DNA of 64,000 nt from NCBI RefSeq assembly GCF_900187975.1, contig NZ_FZPC01000001.1:124001-188000 (forward strand). The letters are read 5' to 3'. Below, piece after piece: positions 9,521-19,200 of this stretch; within the stretch, counting starts at the first letter, position 1; each line of letters begins with the position of its first letter. Below the pieces are notes generated by a model, which saw only the letters and a list, made by a program, of their open reading frames with translations, ran no database searches and was not told the origin of the DNA. This stretch comes from Pseudomonas delhiensis. Its GTDB lineage: Bacteria; Pseudomonadota; Gammaproteobacteria; Pseudomonadales; Pseudomonadaceae. A program made the translations under genes and the position numbers.

Positions 9521-10948
9521 ATGACCATCCGCCCCCATCATCTGCTGCGCCTGTCGAGCCTCGCCGCCGGCCTGCTGCTGGCCCACGGTGCTCTCGCCGC
9601 CGGCGCCGCCGACGCGCCGACCTACAGCGCCCTGCCCGCGGCCGGCCTGTGCCCGGCCGCGGCCGACGACAAGGCCTACAACACCAAGTACCTGGGCTTC
9701 TTTACCCACCTGGTGCCGGCCCAGGAAGACTGGCTGTTCCGCACCACCTACGACCTGCGCACCGACTTCGGCACCACGCCCGAGGGCTGGCGCGAACTCA
9801 AGGCGCTGAACGAGGCGCTCAGGCGCCGCGGCGTCGAGCTGATGGTGGTCTACCAGCCTACCCGCGGCCTCATCAACCGCGAGAAGCTCAGCCCCGAAGA
9901 GAAGGCCAGCTTCAACTACGAACTGGCGAAGAAGAACTACCTGGCGACCATCGCCAAGTTCCGCGAGGCCGGCATCTACACCCCGGACTTCTCGCCGCTG
10001 TTCGACGAGAAGGAAGCGCACCCCTACTACTTCAAGGGCGACCACCACTGGACGCCCTACGGCGCCATGCGCAGCGCGAAGATCGCCGCCGAAACCCTGA
10101 AAGAGATGCCCGCCTACGCCGACATCCCGAAGAAGGAATTCGAAAGCAAGCGCGTGGGCCTGCTGTCCAAGCTCGGCACCTTCCACAAGGCCGCCGCGCA
10201 GCTGTGCGGCAGCAGCTACGCGCCGCAGTACGTCGACCGCTTCGAGACCGAGCCGGTGGGCGACAGCGGCGGCGGCGACCTGTTCGGCGACGGCGGCGAC
10301 CCGCAGGTGGCGGTGGTCGGCACCTCCAACAGCGGCCCGGCGTACAACTTCGTCGGCTTCCTGGAGCAGTACGGCAAAGTCGACATCCTCAACAACGCCG
10401 TCTCCGGCGGCGGCTTCGACAGCTCGCTGCTGGCCTACCTGACCAGCAAGGAATTCCACGACAAGCCGCCGAAGATCCTGGTCTGGGAATTCGCCACCCA
10501 CTACGACATGGCGCAGAAGAGCTTCTACCGCCAGGCCATGCCCCTGGTGGCCAACGGCTGCGCCGAGCAGAAGGCCGTGCTCAGCCGCAAGGTCAAGCTG
10601 CACGCCGGGCGCAACGAGGTGCTGCTCAACAGCGGCGCGCTGCCGATCCGCAGCGGCAGCTACACCGCCGACGTCACCTACAGCGACCCGGGCATCCACG
10701 AACTGAAGAACACCGTCTGGTACATGAACGGCCGCCGCGAGCAGCTGAAGATCGAGCAGTCCAAGGCCGTGGACACCGGCGGGCGCTACGTCTTCGAGCT
10801 GCGCAACGACGAGGACTGGCCGGACCAGCAGTTCCTCTCCCTGGAAATCGAGGCGCCCGACGACATGCCGGCCGGCCTCGAGGTCGAGGCGAAGCTGTGC
10901 CAGACGCCGCAGATCAAGGCCACCGACAGCCGCGTGGCCGGGAGGTAG
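9521..10948 (+). CDS. algX: Alginate O-acetyltransferase AlgX
   Basis: AlgX is the periplasmic SGNH-like enzyme that puts acetyl groups on alginate. The 475-residue protein (P. aeruginosa: 474) has a signal peptide ending near ALAA and the catalytic triad exactly at family numbers: D174 and H176 in KGDHHWTP and S269 in VGTSNS. The C-terminal part is a carbohydrate-binding module. The ATG at 9521 is chosen over TTG at 9506 because GAGGA lies 8-12 bp upstream and the TTG overlaps the algG stop. Confidence 0.97.
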   Translation: MTIRPHHLLRLSSLAAGLLLAHGALAAGAADAPTYSALPAAGLCPAAADDKAYNTKYLGFFTHLVPAQEDWLFRTTYDLRTDFGTTPEGWRELKALNEALRRRGVELMVVYQPTRGLINREKLSPEEKASFNYELAKKNYLATIAKFREAGIYTPDFSPLFDEKEAHPYYFKGDHHWTPYGAMRSAKIAAETLKEMPAYADIPKKEFESKRVGLLSKLGTFHKAAAQLCGSSYAPQYVDRFETEPVGDSGGGDLFGDGGDPQVAVVGTSNSGPAYNFVGFLEQYGKVDILNNAVSGGGFDSSLLAYLTSKEFHDKPPKILVWEFATHYDMAQKSFYRQAMPLVANGCAEQKAVLSRKVKLHAGRNEVLLNSGALPIRSGSYTADVTYSDPGIHELKNTVWYMNGRREQLKIEQSKAVDTGGRYVFELRNDEDWPDQQFLSLEIEAPDDMPAGLEVEAKLCQTPQIKATDSRVAGR

Positions 10949-10952
10949 AACC

Positions 10953-12077
10953 ATGTCCATCCAGCGACTTTCCCGCAGCAAGGCCCTGCGCCTGCTCTGG
11001 CCGGCCATGGCCCTGGGCAGCCTGGCCAGCCTGTACGGCCAGAGCAGCCAGGCCGCCGACCTGGTGCCGCCGCCGGGCTACTTCGCCGCGGTCGGCGAGC
11101 GCAAGGGCGACGCCGACAGCTGCCCGGCGGTGCCCGCGCCCTACACCGGCTCGCTGCAGTTCACCAGCAAGTACGAGGGCTCCGACTCGGCGCGCGCCAC
11201 CCTCAACGTGGCCGCCGAGGGCAGGTTCCGCGAGCAGATCAAGGACATCACCGACATGGAGCGCGGCACCACCAAGCTGATCACCCAGTACATGCGCAGC
11301 GGCCACAAGGGCGACCTGGACTGCGCGCTGAACTGGCTGACCACCTGGGCCCGGGCCGATGCGCTGGAAAGCGCCGACTTCAACCACACCGGCAAGTCCA
11401 TGCGCAAATGGGCCCTGGGCAGCCTGTCCTCGTCCTACCTGCGCCTGAAGTTCTCCAGCAGCCGCCCGCTGGCGGCCTACCCGCAGCAGGCGGCGCAGAT
11501 CGAGCAGTGGTTCGGCAAGCTCGGCACCCAGGTGGTCAGCGACTGGAGCAACCTACCGCTGAAGAAGATCAACAACCACAGCTACTGGGCGGCCTGGTCG
11601 GTGATGTCCACCGCCGTGGTGACCAACCGCCGCGACCTGTTCGACTGGTCGGTGCGCGAGTTCAAGGTGGCGGCCAGCCAGGTCGACGCCCAGGGCTACC
11701 TGCCCAACGAACTCAAGCGCCGCCAGCGCGCCCTGTCCTACCACAACTACAGCCTGCCGCCGCTGGCGATGATCGCCGCCTTCGCCCAGGTCAACGGCGT
11801 GGACCTGCGCCAGGAGAACGGCGGCGCGCTGCAGCGCCTGGCCGAGCGGGTGATGCAGGGCGTGAACGACCAGCAGGACTTCGACCGCCGGACCGGCAAC
11901 GACCAGGACATGACCGACCTGAAGGAAAACAGCAAGTTCGCCTGGCTGGAGCCCTACTGCGCCCTCTACAGCTGCGCGCCGAAGACCCAGGACTGGCGCA
12001 GGAAGATGGAGCCGTTCAACAGCTTCCGCCTGGGGGGCGACGTGACCAGGGTGTTCAACCGCGGCAACGGCAGCTGA
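10953..12077 (+). CDS. algL: Periplasmic alginate lyase AlgL
   Basis: AlgL is a polysaccharide lyase family 5 enzyme that clears misdirected alginate from the periplasm by beta-elimination. The 374-residue protein has a signal peptide ending near SSQAA, the active-site motif NNHSYW at residues 207-212 (H209 catalytic), and the later family motifs. It begins 4 bp after the algX stop, so it is tightly coupled to algX. It is followed by a 283-bp gap full of repeats before algI. Confidence 0.96.
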   Translation: MSIQRLSRSKALRLLWPAMALGSLASLYGQSSQAADLVPPPGYFAAVGERKGDADSCPAVPAPYTGSLQFTSKYEGSDSARATLNVAAEGRFREQIKDITDMERGTTKLITQYMRSGHKGDLDCALNWLTTWARADALESADFNHTGKSMRKWALGSLSSSYLRLKFSSSRPLAAYPQQAAQIEQWFGKLGTQVVSDWSNLPLKKINNHSYWAAWSVMSTAVVTNRRDLFDWSVREFKVAASQVDAQGYLPNELKRRQRALSYHNYSLPPLAMIAAFAQVNGVDLRQENGGALQRLAERVMQGVNDQQDFDRRTGNDQDMTDLKENSKFAWLEPYCALYSCAPKTQDWRRKMEPFNSFRLGGDVTRVFNRGNGS

Positions 12078-12082
12078 GGCAA

Positions 12083-12201
12083 CGGCGGATAACCGCGAAC
12101 GGTTATTCGCCCTACGTTCGGACTGCCCCCTGGCGTAGGGCGAATAACGCTCCGCGTTATCCGCCGCCTGACCGCCCTTCCCGCACACGCGGGGCCCAGC
12201 G
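12083..12201 (+). repeat. Repeat-filled gap between algL and algI
   Basis: Two inverted units of the GTAGGGCG...TATCCGCCG family (12084-12116 and 12135-12165) are followed by a single half-unit of the CCCGCG...CGCGGG family (12176-12201). The remaining sequence to 12360 shows no gene, only the region just before algI, which has a poor ribosome-binding site. In an operon mRNA this is a candidate processing or attenuation point. Confidence 0.75.
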
Positions 12202-12360
12202 ATACCCCGACCCAAGCGCACAAGACGCCGGGCGGGCGCACCACCTTAGCGACACAACGGGGAGGAACTGGCGGGTGACACCGGCCTTTTCCTTGCGCGC
12301 CGCACGGCGCCGGAAGGGCTGGAGCCACCCAGGGTACGAAGCTCCAGAGCGAGACGGGCA

Positions 12361-13923
12361 ATGGTCTTTTCTTCCAACGTGTTCCTGTTCCTGTTCCTGC
12401 CGATCTTCCTCGGCCTGTACTACCTGAGCGGGAACCGCTACCGCAACCTGTTGCTGCTGGTGGCCAGCTACATCTTCTACGCCTGGTGGCGGGTGGACTT
12501 CCTCGCCCTGTTCGCCGGGGTGACGCTGTTCAACTACTGGATCGGCCTGCGCATCGGCGCGGCCGGCGTGCGCACCCTGGCGGCCAAACGCTGGCTGATC
12601 CTCGGCGTGGTGGTCGACCTGGCCGTGCTGGGCTACTTCAAGTACGCCAACTTCGGCGTCGACAGCCTCAACCAGATCATCACCTCGTTCGGCATGCAGC
12701 CCTTCGTGCTCACCCACATCCTGCTGCCCATCGGCATCAGCTTCTACACCTTCGAGTCGATCAGCTACATCATCGACGTGTACCGCGGCGACACCCCGGC
12801 CACGCGCAACCTCATCGACTTCGCCGCCTTCGTGGCGATCTTCCCGCACCTGATCGCCGGCCCCGTGCTGCGCTTCAAGGACCTGGTCGACCAGTTCAAC
12901 CACCGCACCCACACCCTCGACAAGTTCGCCGAAGGCTGCACCCGCTTCATGCAGGGCTTCGTCAAGAAGGTGTTCATCGCCGACACCCTGGCGGCCCTGG
13001 CCGACCACTGCTTCGCCCTGCAGGACCCGACCACCGGCGACGCCTGGCTGGGCGCGCTGGCCTACACCGCGCAGCTGTACTTCGACTTCTCCGGCTACAG
13101 CGACATGGCCATCGGCCTGGGCCTGATGATGGGCTTCCGCTTCATGGAGAACTTCAACCAGCCCTACATCAGCCAGTCCATCACCGAGTTCTGGCGGCGC
13201 TGGCACATCAGCCTGTCCACCTGGCTGCGCGACTACCTGTACATCAGCCTGGGCGGCAACCGCGGCAGCACCTTCCAGACCTACCGCAACCTGATCCTGA
13301 CCATGCTGCTGGGCGGCCTGTGGCACGGCGCCAACGTCACCTACATCATCTGGGGCGCCTGGCACGGCGTATGGCTGGCCATCGAGCGCGCCCTGGGGGT
13401 GAACGCCGCGCCGCGCGCGCTCAACCCGCTGAAGTGGGCCTTCACCTTCCTGCTGGTGATCGTCGGCTGGGTGATCTTCCGCGCCGAGAACCTGCACGTG
13501 GCCTGGCGCATGTACGAGGCCATGTTCAGCTTCGGCGACTGGAGCCTGTCCGAGCAGAGCCGCGCCAGCCTCACCGGCCTGCAGGTGGGCACCCTGGTGG
13601 TGGCCTACGTGGTGCTGGCCATCTTCGGCCTGCGCCAGTTCTACAACCAGCCGCTGCAGGCCAAGGCGCCGAAGGCCGCGGCCAAGGCCGACGAAGTCGC
13701 CGCCGACGGCCCGGCCAGCGCCCAGCCGCGCAGCCCGCAGGACGCCGAGGGCGACCCGGCGGCCATCGCCTACTCGCGCAGCGGCGCCGCGGTGTACCGC
13801 CCGCACTGGCTCACCCAGCTGCCCGTGCTGGCCACCCGCGCGGCACTGCTGGCGCTGTTCGCCGCCTCGGTGCTGAAGCTCTCCGCGCAGAGCTACTCGC
13901 CCTTCCTCTACTTCCAGTTCTGA
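12361..13923 (+). CDS. algI: Alginate O-acetylation protein AlgI (MBOAT)
   Basis: AlgI is a polytopic inner-membrane MBOAT protein thought to pass acetyl groups from a cytoplasmic donor to AlgJ and AlgX. The 520-residue protein starts with the family sequence MVFSSNVFLFLFLPIF, has many hydrophobic helices, and keeps the MBOAT histidine H322 in LWHGAN. An alanine- and proline-rich insert lies near residues 435-480 before the last helix. The start at 12361 is set by homology; no strong Shine-Dalgarno is visible. Confidence 0.97.
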   Translation: MVFSSNVFLFLFLPIFLGLYYLSGNRYRNLLLLVASYIFYAWWRVDFLALFAGVTLFNYWIGLRIGAAGVRTLAAKRWLILGVVVDLAVLGYFKYANFGVDSLNQIITSFGMQPFVLTHILLPIGISFYTFESISYIIDVYRGDTPATRNLIDFAAFVAIFPHLIAGPVLRFKDLVDQFNHRTHTLDKFAEGCTRFMQGFVKKVFIADTLAALADHCFALQDPTTGDAWLGALAYTAQLYFDFSGYSDMAIGLGLMMGFRFMENFNQPYISQSITEFWRRWHISLSTWLRDYLYISLGGNRGSTFQTYRNLILTMLLGGLWHGANVTYIIWGAWHGVWLAIERALGVNAAPRALNPLKWAFTFLLVIVGWVIFRAENLHVAWRMYEAMFSFGDWSLSEQSRASLTGLQVGTLVVAYVVLAIFGLRQFYNQPLQAKAPKAAAKADEVAADGPASAQPRSPQDAEGDPAAIAYSRSGAAVYRPHWLTQLPVLATRAALLALFAASVLKLSAQSYSPFLYFQF

Positions 13924-13936
13924 GCGAGGCCGGACC

Positions 13937-15109
13937 ATGCAACCGACTATCTCCAGACCCCTGCAATACGCCTACGTCGCCGCCTTCGGCGCTCTGCTGG
14001 TCGGCCTGGCCGGCTGGTCGCTGAAGGCCTTCCCGAGCTTCGCCGCCGCCGAAGGCACCAGCGTGCTCAACGGCAAGCTGGCCCACGCCTTCGAAGGCCA
14101 CTACGACGACCAGTTCCCCATCAAGCGCCTGGGCACCAACCTCTGGGCCGCGCTGGACTATGCCCTGTTCGACGAAGGCCGCCCGGGCGTGGTGATCGGC
14201 AAGGACGGCTGGCTGTACACAGACGAAGAATTCAAGCCGGCGCCCAGCCTGACCCAGCTGGACGACAACTGGGCCCTGGTGCGCGGCGTGCAGCAGGAGC
14301 TGGAGCGCCGCGGCGTGAAGCTGGTGCTGGCGATCATCCCGGCCAAGGCGCGCATCTACCCCGAGTACCTCGGCAAGGAACAGCCGGCGCAGCTGCACGT
14401 CGGGCTCTACGACGAGTTCCTGCAGCGCGCCCGCCAGGCCGGCATGGCCGCGCCCAAGCTGCTGGAGACATTGGAGCAGGCCAAGAACAACGGCCAGGTG
14501 TTCCTGCGCACCGACACCCACTGGACGCCGCTGGGCGCCGAGGCCGTGGCCCAGCGCCTGGCCCAGAGCATCCGCGAGGGGCAGAACCTCGACCTGCCGC
14601 AGCAGACCTTCATCACCGACGCCAGCAAGGCCGCGCCGCACAAGGGCGACCTGCTGACCTTCCTGCCCCTGGACCCGCTGTTCAGCGACCTGCTGCCGGC
14701 GCCGGACCAGCTGCAGGCGCGCCAGACCCACCCGGCCGAAGACGCCGCGGCCGGCGGCGACCTGTTCGGCGACGGCGCCGAGCCGCAGGTGGCCCTGGTG
14801 GGCACCAGCTACAGCGCCAACCCCCACTGGAACTTCGCCGGCGCCCTCAAGCAGGCGCTGTCCACCGACCTGATCAACTACGCCAAGGAAGGCAAGGGCC
14901 CCCTCGAACCCATGCTCGAACTGCTCAAGGACCCGGGCTTCCAGCAGAAGCCGCCGCGCCTGCTGGTGTGGGAATTCCCCGAACGCTACCTGCCGATGCA
15001 CAGCGACCTCAGCCAGTTCGATGCCGACTGGCTGGCCCAGCTGCGCGCGGCCGGCAACCGTGACGAACGCCTGGCGGCCAACCCGCCGGGCCTGACCGCG
15101 GCGCACTGA
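13937..15109 (+). CDS. algJ: Alginate O-acetyltransferase AlgJ
   Basis: AlgJ is a membrane-anchored periplasmic SGNH-like acetyltransferase working between AlgI and AlgX. The 390-residue protein (P. aeruginosa: 391) has an uncleaved signal anchor near residues 10-30. Its catalytic residues are D193 and H195 in TDTHWTP and the serine S291 in VGTSYS. It shares the VGTS and HWTP blocks with AlgX. It starts 13 bp after algI. Confidence 0.97.
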   Translation: MQPTISRPLQYAYVAAFGALLVGLAGWSLKAFPSFAAAEGTSVLNGKLAHAFEGHYDDQFPIKRLGTNLWAALDYALFDEGRPGVVIGKDGWLYTDEEFKPAPSLTQLDDNWALVRGVQQELERRGVKLVLAIIPAKARIYPEYLGKEQPAQLHVGLYDEFLQRARQAGMAAPKLLETLEQAKNNGQVFLRTDTHWTPLGAEAVAQRLAQSIREGQNLDLPQQTFITDASKAAPHKGDLLTFLPLDPLFSDLLPAPDQLQARQTHPAEDAAAGGDLFGDGAEPQVALVGTSYSANPHWNFAGALKQALSTDLINYAKEGKGPLEPMLELLKDPGFQQKPPRLLVWEFPERYLPMHSDLSQFDADWLAQLRAAGNRDERLAANPPGLTAAH

Positions 15110-15167
15110 GCGCCACGCAAAGGGCGCCAGCGCGCCCCATGAAAAAGTGAAGACGGAGGTACACCCC

Positions 15168-15815
15168 ATGACTCGTTCCAAGACCCTCGGCTGGAAGTCC
15201 CCCGCCCTGGCACTGGCCCTGGGCCTGGCCGCCTTCGGCGCCCACGCCGGCGAAGCCGCCCTCTACGGCCCGCAGGCGCCCAAGGGCTCGGCCTTCGTGC
15301 GGGCCTACAACGCCGGCAACAGCGAACTCTCGGTGAGCGTCGGCAACGCCCAGCTCAACGACGTCTCGCCCCTGGGCTCCAGCGACTTCAAGTTCCTGCC
15401 GCCGGGCAACTACACCGCCAAGGTCGGCAGCCAGAGCCTGCCGGTGAAGCTCGACCCGGACGCCTACTACACCCTGGTCAGCCAGCCCGGCGGCCAGCCC
15501 AAGCTGGTGCCCGAGCCGCCCTTCAAGAACAAGCAGAAGGCCCTGGTGCGCGTGCAGAACCTCAGCGGCCAGGCGCTGACCCTGAAGACCGCCGACGGCA
15601 AGACCGAGGTGGTCGGCAACGTCGCCCCGCAGAGCCACGGCGACCGCGAGATCAACCCGGTGAAAGTGAACCTGGCGCTGTTCGAGGGCGGCAAGAAGGT
15701 CAGCGACCTCAAGCCCGTCACCCTGGAGCGCGGCGAAGTGGTGTGCCTGTACGTCACCGGCGAGGGCGGCAAGCTGTCGCCGGTGTGGGTCAAGCGGCCG
15801 GTGAAGGCGGACTGA
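15168..15815 (+). CDS. algF: Alginate O-acetylation adaptor AlgF
   Basis: AlgF is a periplasmic protein needed for alginate acetylation and is thought to bridge AlgJ and AlgX. The 215-residue protein (P. aeruginosa: 216) has a signal peptide ending AHA at residue 27 and then two beta-sandwich-like halves. The ATG at 15168 is used rather than an in-frame GTG at 15147 because GGAGG at 15155-15159 is correctly placed for it. A 305-bp non-coding gap follows before algA. Confidence 0.95.
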   Translation: MTRSKTLGWKSPALALALGLAAFGAHAGEAALYGPQAPKGSAFVRAYNAGNSELSVSVGNAQLNDVSPLGSSDFKFLPPGNYTAKVGSQSLPVKLDPDAYYTLVSQPGGQPKLVPEPPFKNKQKALVRVQNLSGQALTLKTADGKTEVVGNVAPQSHGDREINPVKVNLALFEGGKKVSDLKPVTLERGEVVCLYVTGEGGKLSPVWVKRPVKAD

Positions 15816-16120
15816 GGCTCATCCGCTCATGACATATCGGCGCGAAGTCCGCTCCCTCTCCCCCCGCCCTCTCCCTGAAGGGAGAGGGAGCTATCCGTGC
15901 AAGCGGAAAGCTCTGTGCGAACCGGCGAGCGAGGTGGCTCTCCTTCACGCCGAACAGCCCCCACAAAAAATCACCAAAAAGAACACCACAAGAAGACCGG
16001 CCACACCGGCACCCAAAAATCAGCGAGCTGCCAAGACGGCCCGCACGGAGAGGTCACCCGAAACGGTAACGGCGCCCGGCGCCCCACAGAACGCATGAAC
16101 GCTTTAAGGAGAAACCCCAC
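15816..16120 (+). repeat. Gap between algF and algA with inverted repeat
   Basis: The segment 15851-15891 contains CTCTCCCTGAAGGGAGAG, an 18-bp palindrome inside a longer repeat also seen at 43531-43571. An A-rich tract follows at 15961-16020. I see no supported gene; an open frame of 89 codons at 15829-16098 looks repeat-derived. The algA Shine-Dalgarno AAGGAG is at 16106-16111. Confidence 0.7.
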
Positions 16121-17566
16121 ATGATCCCCGTCATTCTTTCCGGTGGTAGCGGCTCGCGACTCTGGCCCCTTTCCCGCAAGCTGTATCCCAAGCAGTTCCT
16201 GGCCCTGGCCGGCGAGCACACGCTGTTCCAGCAGACCCTCGAGCGCCTGGCCTTCGAAGGCATGGAGCCGCCGCTGGTGGTGAGCAACAAGGAACACCGC
16301 TTCATCCTCCAGGAACAGCTGGAGCAGTTGAAGCTCAAGACCCAGGGCATCCTGCTCGAACCCTTCGGCCGCAACACCGCCCCGGCCGTGGCCATCGCCG
16401 CCATGAAGCTGGTCGCCGAAGGCCGCGACGAACTGCTGCTGGTGCTCCCGGCCGACCACGTGCTGGAAGACCCCCGCGCCTTCCAGCGCGCCCTGGCCCT
16501 GGCCACCGTCGCCGCCGAGAAGGGCGAGATGGTGCTCTTCGGCGTGCCGGCCAGCCGCCCGGAAACCGGCTACGGCTACATCCGCGCCAGCGCCGACGAC
16601 AAGCTGCCCGACGGTGTCTCGCGGGTCGAGCGCTTCATCGAGAAACCCGACGAGGCCCGCGCCCGCCAGTTCGTCGAGCAAGGCGGGCACTTCTGGAACA
16701 GCGGCATGTTCCTGTTCCGCGCCAGCCGCTTCCTGGAAGAACTCAAGCGCCACGACGCCGACATCTACGACACCTGCCTGCTGGCCCTGGAGCGCAGCCA
16801 GCACGAGGGCGACCTGGTCAACATCGACCCGGCCACCTTCGAGTGCTGCCCGGACAACTCCATCGACTACGCGGTGATGGAGAAGACCCAGCGCGCCTGC
16901 GTGGTGCCCCTGGCCGCCGGCTGGAACGACGTCGGCAGCTGGTCGTCGATCTGGGAAGTGCACGACAAGGACGCCAACGGCAACGTCACCAAGGGCGACG
17001 TGCTGGTCCACGACAGCCGCAACTGCCTGGTGCACGGCAACGGCAAGCTGGTCTCGGTGGTCGGCCTGGACGACATCGTGGTGGTGGAAACCAAGGACGC
17101 CATGATGATCGCCCACCGCGACCACGTGCAGGACGTGAAGAAGGTGGTCAACGAACTGGACGCCGCCGGCCGCAGCGAAACCCAGAACCACTGCGCCGTC
17201 TACCGCCCCTGGGGCAGCTACGACTCGGTGGACATGGGCGGCCGCTTCCAGGTCAAGCACATCACCGTCAAGCCCGGCGCGCAGCTCTCGCTGCAGATGC
17301 ACCACCACCGCGCCGAGCACTGGATCGTGGTCTCCGGCACCGCCCAGGTGACCTGCGACGACAAGGTGTTCCTGCTCACCGAGAACCAGTCCACCTACAT
17401 CCCCATCGCCTCGGTGCACCGCCTGGCCAACCCCGGCAAGATCCCGCTGGAGATCATCGAAGTGCAGTCCGGCAGCTACCTGGGCGAAGACGACATCGAA
17501 CGTCTGGAGGACGTCTACGGTCGAACCGAAGAGAGCGGCATCCGTGCCCAGGTGGTCGCTCGCTAG
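16121..17566 (+). CDS. algA: Phosphomannose isomerase / GDP-mannose pyrophosphorylase AlgA
   Basis: AlgA is a bifunctional cytoplasmic enzyme. It makes mannose-6-phosphate from fructose-6-phosphate and later GDP-mannose from mannose-1-phosphate, feeding AlgD. The 481-residue protein has the nucleotidyltransferase signature GSGSRLWPLSR (residues 9-19) with PKQF following, and a C-terminal cupin isomerase domain with the metal-binding QMHHHRAEHW block near residues 390-400. It is the last gene of the operon and is followed by a strong terminator. Confidence 0.98.
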   Translation: MIPVILSGGSGSRLWPLSRKLYPKQFLALAGEHTLFQQTLERLAFEGMEPPLVVSNKEHRFILQEQLEQLKLKTQGILLEPFGRNTAPAVAIAAMKLVAEGRDELLLVLPADHVLEDPRAFQRALALATVAAEKGEMVLFGVPASRPETGYGYIRASADDKLPDGVSRVERFIEKPDEARARQFVEQGGHFWNSGMFLFRASRFLEELKRHDADIYDTCLLALERSQHEGDLVNIDPATFECCPDNSIDYAVMEKTQRACVVPLAAGWNDVGSWSSIWEVHDKDANGNVTKGDVLVHDSRNCLVHGNGKLVSVVGLDDIVVVETKDAMMIAHRDHVQDVKKVVNELDAAGRSETQNHCAVYRPWGSYDSVDMGGRFQVKHITVKPGAQLSLQMHHHRAEHWIVVSGTAQVTCDDKVFLLTENQSTYIPIASVHRLANPGKIPLEIIEVQSGSYLGEDDIERLEDVYGRTEESGIRAQVVAR

Positions 17567-17601
17567 TTGAAGGACGGCGTCTCCCCCATCGATGCCAATC
17601 G

Positions 17602-17630
17602 CCCCCAGGCCCGGTGCCTGGGGGTTTTTC
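17602..17630 (+). terminator. Rho-independent terminator after algA
   Basis: A GC-rich stem (CCCCAGGC paired with GCCTGGGG) with a short loop is followed by TTTTTC. It lies 36 bp after the algA stop and should end the alginate transcript. Confidence 0.9.
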
Positions 17631-17639
17631 TTTGTGCGA

Positions 17640-17958
17640 GGGGAATGCCGTGGGTGGGGCGGCGATGGGTATCGCTTCGCTCACCCCATCCTACGGGGCT
17701 GCCTTGCCGGCCACGCCGGGAGGCTCTTCGTAGGAGCGAGCTTGCTCGCGAACCAGCCCCGCAGCGAAGCCGTTCGCGAGCAAGCTCGCTCCTACAAGAA
17801 GCCGTGCTCGCCCGGACCTTGTCCGCGATAGCCGGACATATCGGCGCGGATCGCGGATGAGATCCGCTCCTACGCCGCCCCACCCACGCCATTCCCCTGT
17901 AGGAGCGCGCCCTGCGCGCGAATCGCGGGCAGGGCCCGCTCCTACAGGTATCCCGGCA
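17640..17958. repeat. Cluster of interspersed repeats between algA and codA
   Basis: There is no gene here. The stretch holds a GATGGGTATCGCTTCGCTCA unit at 17663-17694 (inverted copy at 26559-26588) and a long inverted pair at 17730-17795 (GTAGGAGCGAGCTTGCTCGC against its complement). It ends with a complete GTAGGAGCGCGCC...GCTCCTAC unit at 17898-17947. The two operons on either side converge here. Confidence 0.85.
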
Positions 17959-19200
17959 TCAACTTTCGAGCAGCTCCACGCTCTCCGGCGCGCGGCGCAT
18001 CAGCACGCGGCCGTGGCGGATGGAATACAGCGCCCTGGTCTGCTGGCGCACCGCCTCGTAGTCGCTGTCCACGCCCAGCACCAGCAGGTTGGCCGGGCGG
18101 CCGGCGGCGATGCCGTAGCGCTCGCCCAGGTTCAGCGCGCGGGCGCTGTTGTCGGTGACCAGGTCGAGGCTGCGCTGCAGGTCGTCGAAGCCCATCATGT
18201 GGCAGATGTGCAGGCCGGCATCGAGCACCCGCAGGATGTTGCCGTTGCCCAGCGGGTACCAGGGGTCCTTGATCGAATCCTGGCCGAAGCACACGTTCAT
18301 GCCGGCGCGGTCGATCTCGGCCACGCGGGTCACGCCGCGGCGTTTCGGGAAGCTGTCGAAGCGCCCCTGCAGGTGGATGCTCTCGGTCGGGCAGGAGACG
18401 AAGCTGATGCCCGAGCGCCTGAGCAGGCGGAACAGCTTGGAGCAGTAGGCGTTGTCGTAGGAGCCCATGGCCGTGGTGTGGCTGGCGGTGACCCGCGCGC
18501 CCATGCCGCGCACCCGCGCCTCTTCGGCGAGCACTTCGAGGAAGCGCGAGTTGGGGTCGTCGGTCTCGTCGCAGTGCACGTCCACCAGGCAGCCGCTGCG
18601 CTCGGCCAGGTCCATGAGGAACCTGATCGAGCTGACGCCCTGCTCGCGGGTGTTCTCGAAATGCGGGATGCCGCCGACCACGTCGGCGCCCAGGCGGATG
18701 GCCTCCTCCATCAGCGCGCGGCCGCCCTCGTAGGACTCGATGCCCTCCTGCGGGAAGGCGACGATCTGCAGGTCCACCAGGTGCTTGGCCTCCGCCTTCA
18801 CCTCCAGCATGGCCTTGAGCGCCGCCAGCGAGGGATCGGTGACGTCGACGTGGGTGCGCACGTGCTGGATGCCGTGGGCGGCGAGCATGCGGATGGTGGT
18901 GTGGGCGCGGGCCTTGGTGTCTTCGTGCGTGATGGTTTCCTTGCGCTGCGCCCAGCGCTCGATGCCCTCGAACAGGGTGCCGCTCATGTTCCATTCCGGC
19001 TCGCCGGCGGTGAGGGTGGCGTCGAGGTGGATGTGCGGCTCCACCAGCGGCGCGATCACCAGTTGCCCGGCGGCGTCGAGGTCCTCGCCGGCGGCGGCGA
19101 CGCTGGCCGCCTGGGGCAGCACCTCGGCGATGGTCTCGCCCTCGCAGCGGATGGTGAACAGGCCTTCTTGCTTGCGCAGCTTGGCGTTGACGATCTTCAT
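17959..19200 (-). CDS. codA: Cytosine deaminase CodA
   Basis: CodA hydrolyses cytosine to uracil and ammonia in the cytoplasm. The 413-residue amidohydrolase (E. coli: 427) keeps all metal and catalytic residues: H56 and H58 (EPHIHLD), H209 and E212 (DVHCDE), H241 (ASHTTAMGS) and D308 (GQDSIKDPW). Its ATG overlaps the stop of the regulator upstream (ATGA at 19197-19200), so it is the third gene of a permease-regulator-deaminase operon. Confidence 0.95.
   Translation of the reverse strand: MKIVNAKLRKQEGLFTIRCEGETIAEVLPQAASVAAAGEDLDAAGQLVIAPLVEPHIHLDATLTAGEPEWNMSGTLFEGIERWAQRKETITHEDTKARAHTTIRMLAAHGIQHVRTHVDVTDPSLAALKAMLEVKAEAKHLVDLQIVAFPQEGIESYEGGRALMEEAIRLGADVVGGIPHFENTREQGVSSIRFLMDLAERSGCLVDVHCDETDDPNSRFLEVLAEEARVRGMGARVTASHTTAMGSYDNAYCSKLFRLLRRSGISFVSCPTESIHLQGRFDSFPKRRGVTRVAEIDRAGMNVCFGQDSIKDPWYPLGNGNILRVLDAGLHICHMMGFDDLQRSLDLVTDNSARALNLGERYGIAAGRPANLLVLGVDSDYEAVRQQTRALYSIRHGRVLMRRAPESVELLES

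Noticed and set aside
15829-16098. Open frame of 89 codons between algF and algA
   Set aside because: It begins in an interspersed repeat, has biased composition (K, P, R, T) and lacks a recognisable domain or a clear ribosome-binding site.
17730-17947. CRISPR-like array of repeats
   Set aside because: Units are palindromic and differently spaced and oriented, without regular spacers or cas genes; they are REP-type repeats.
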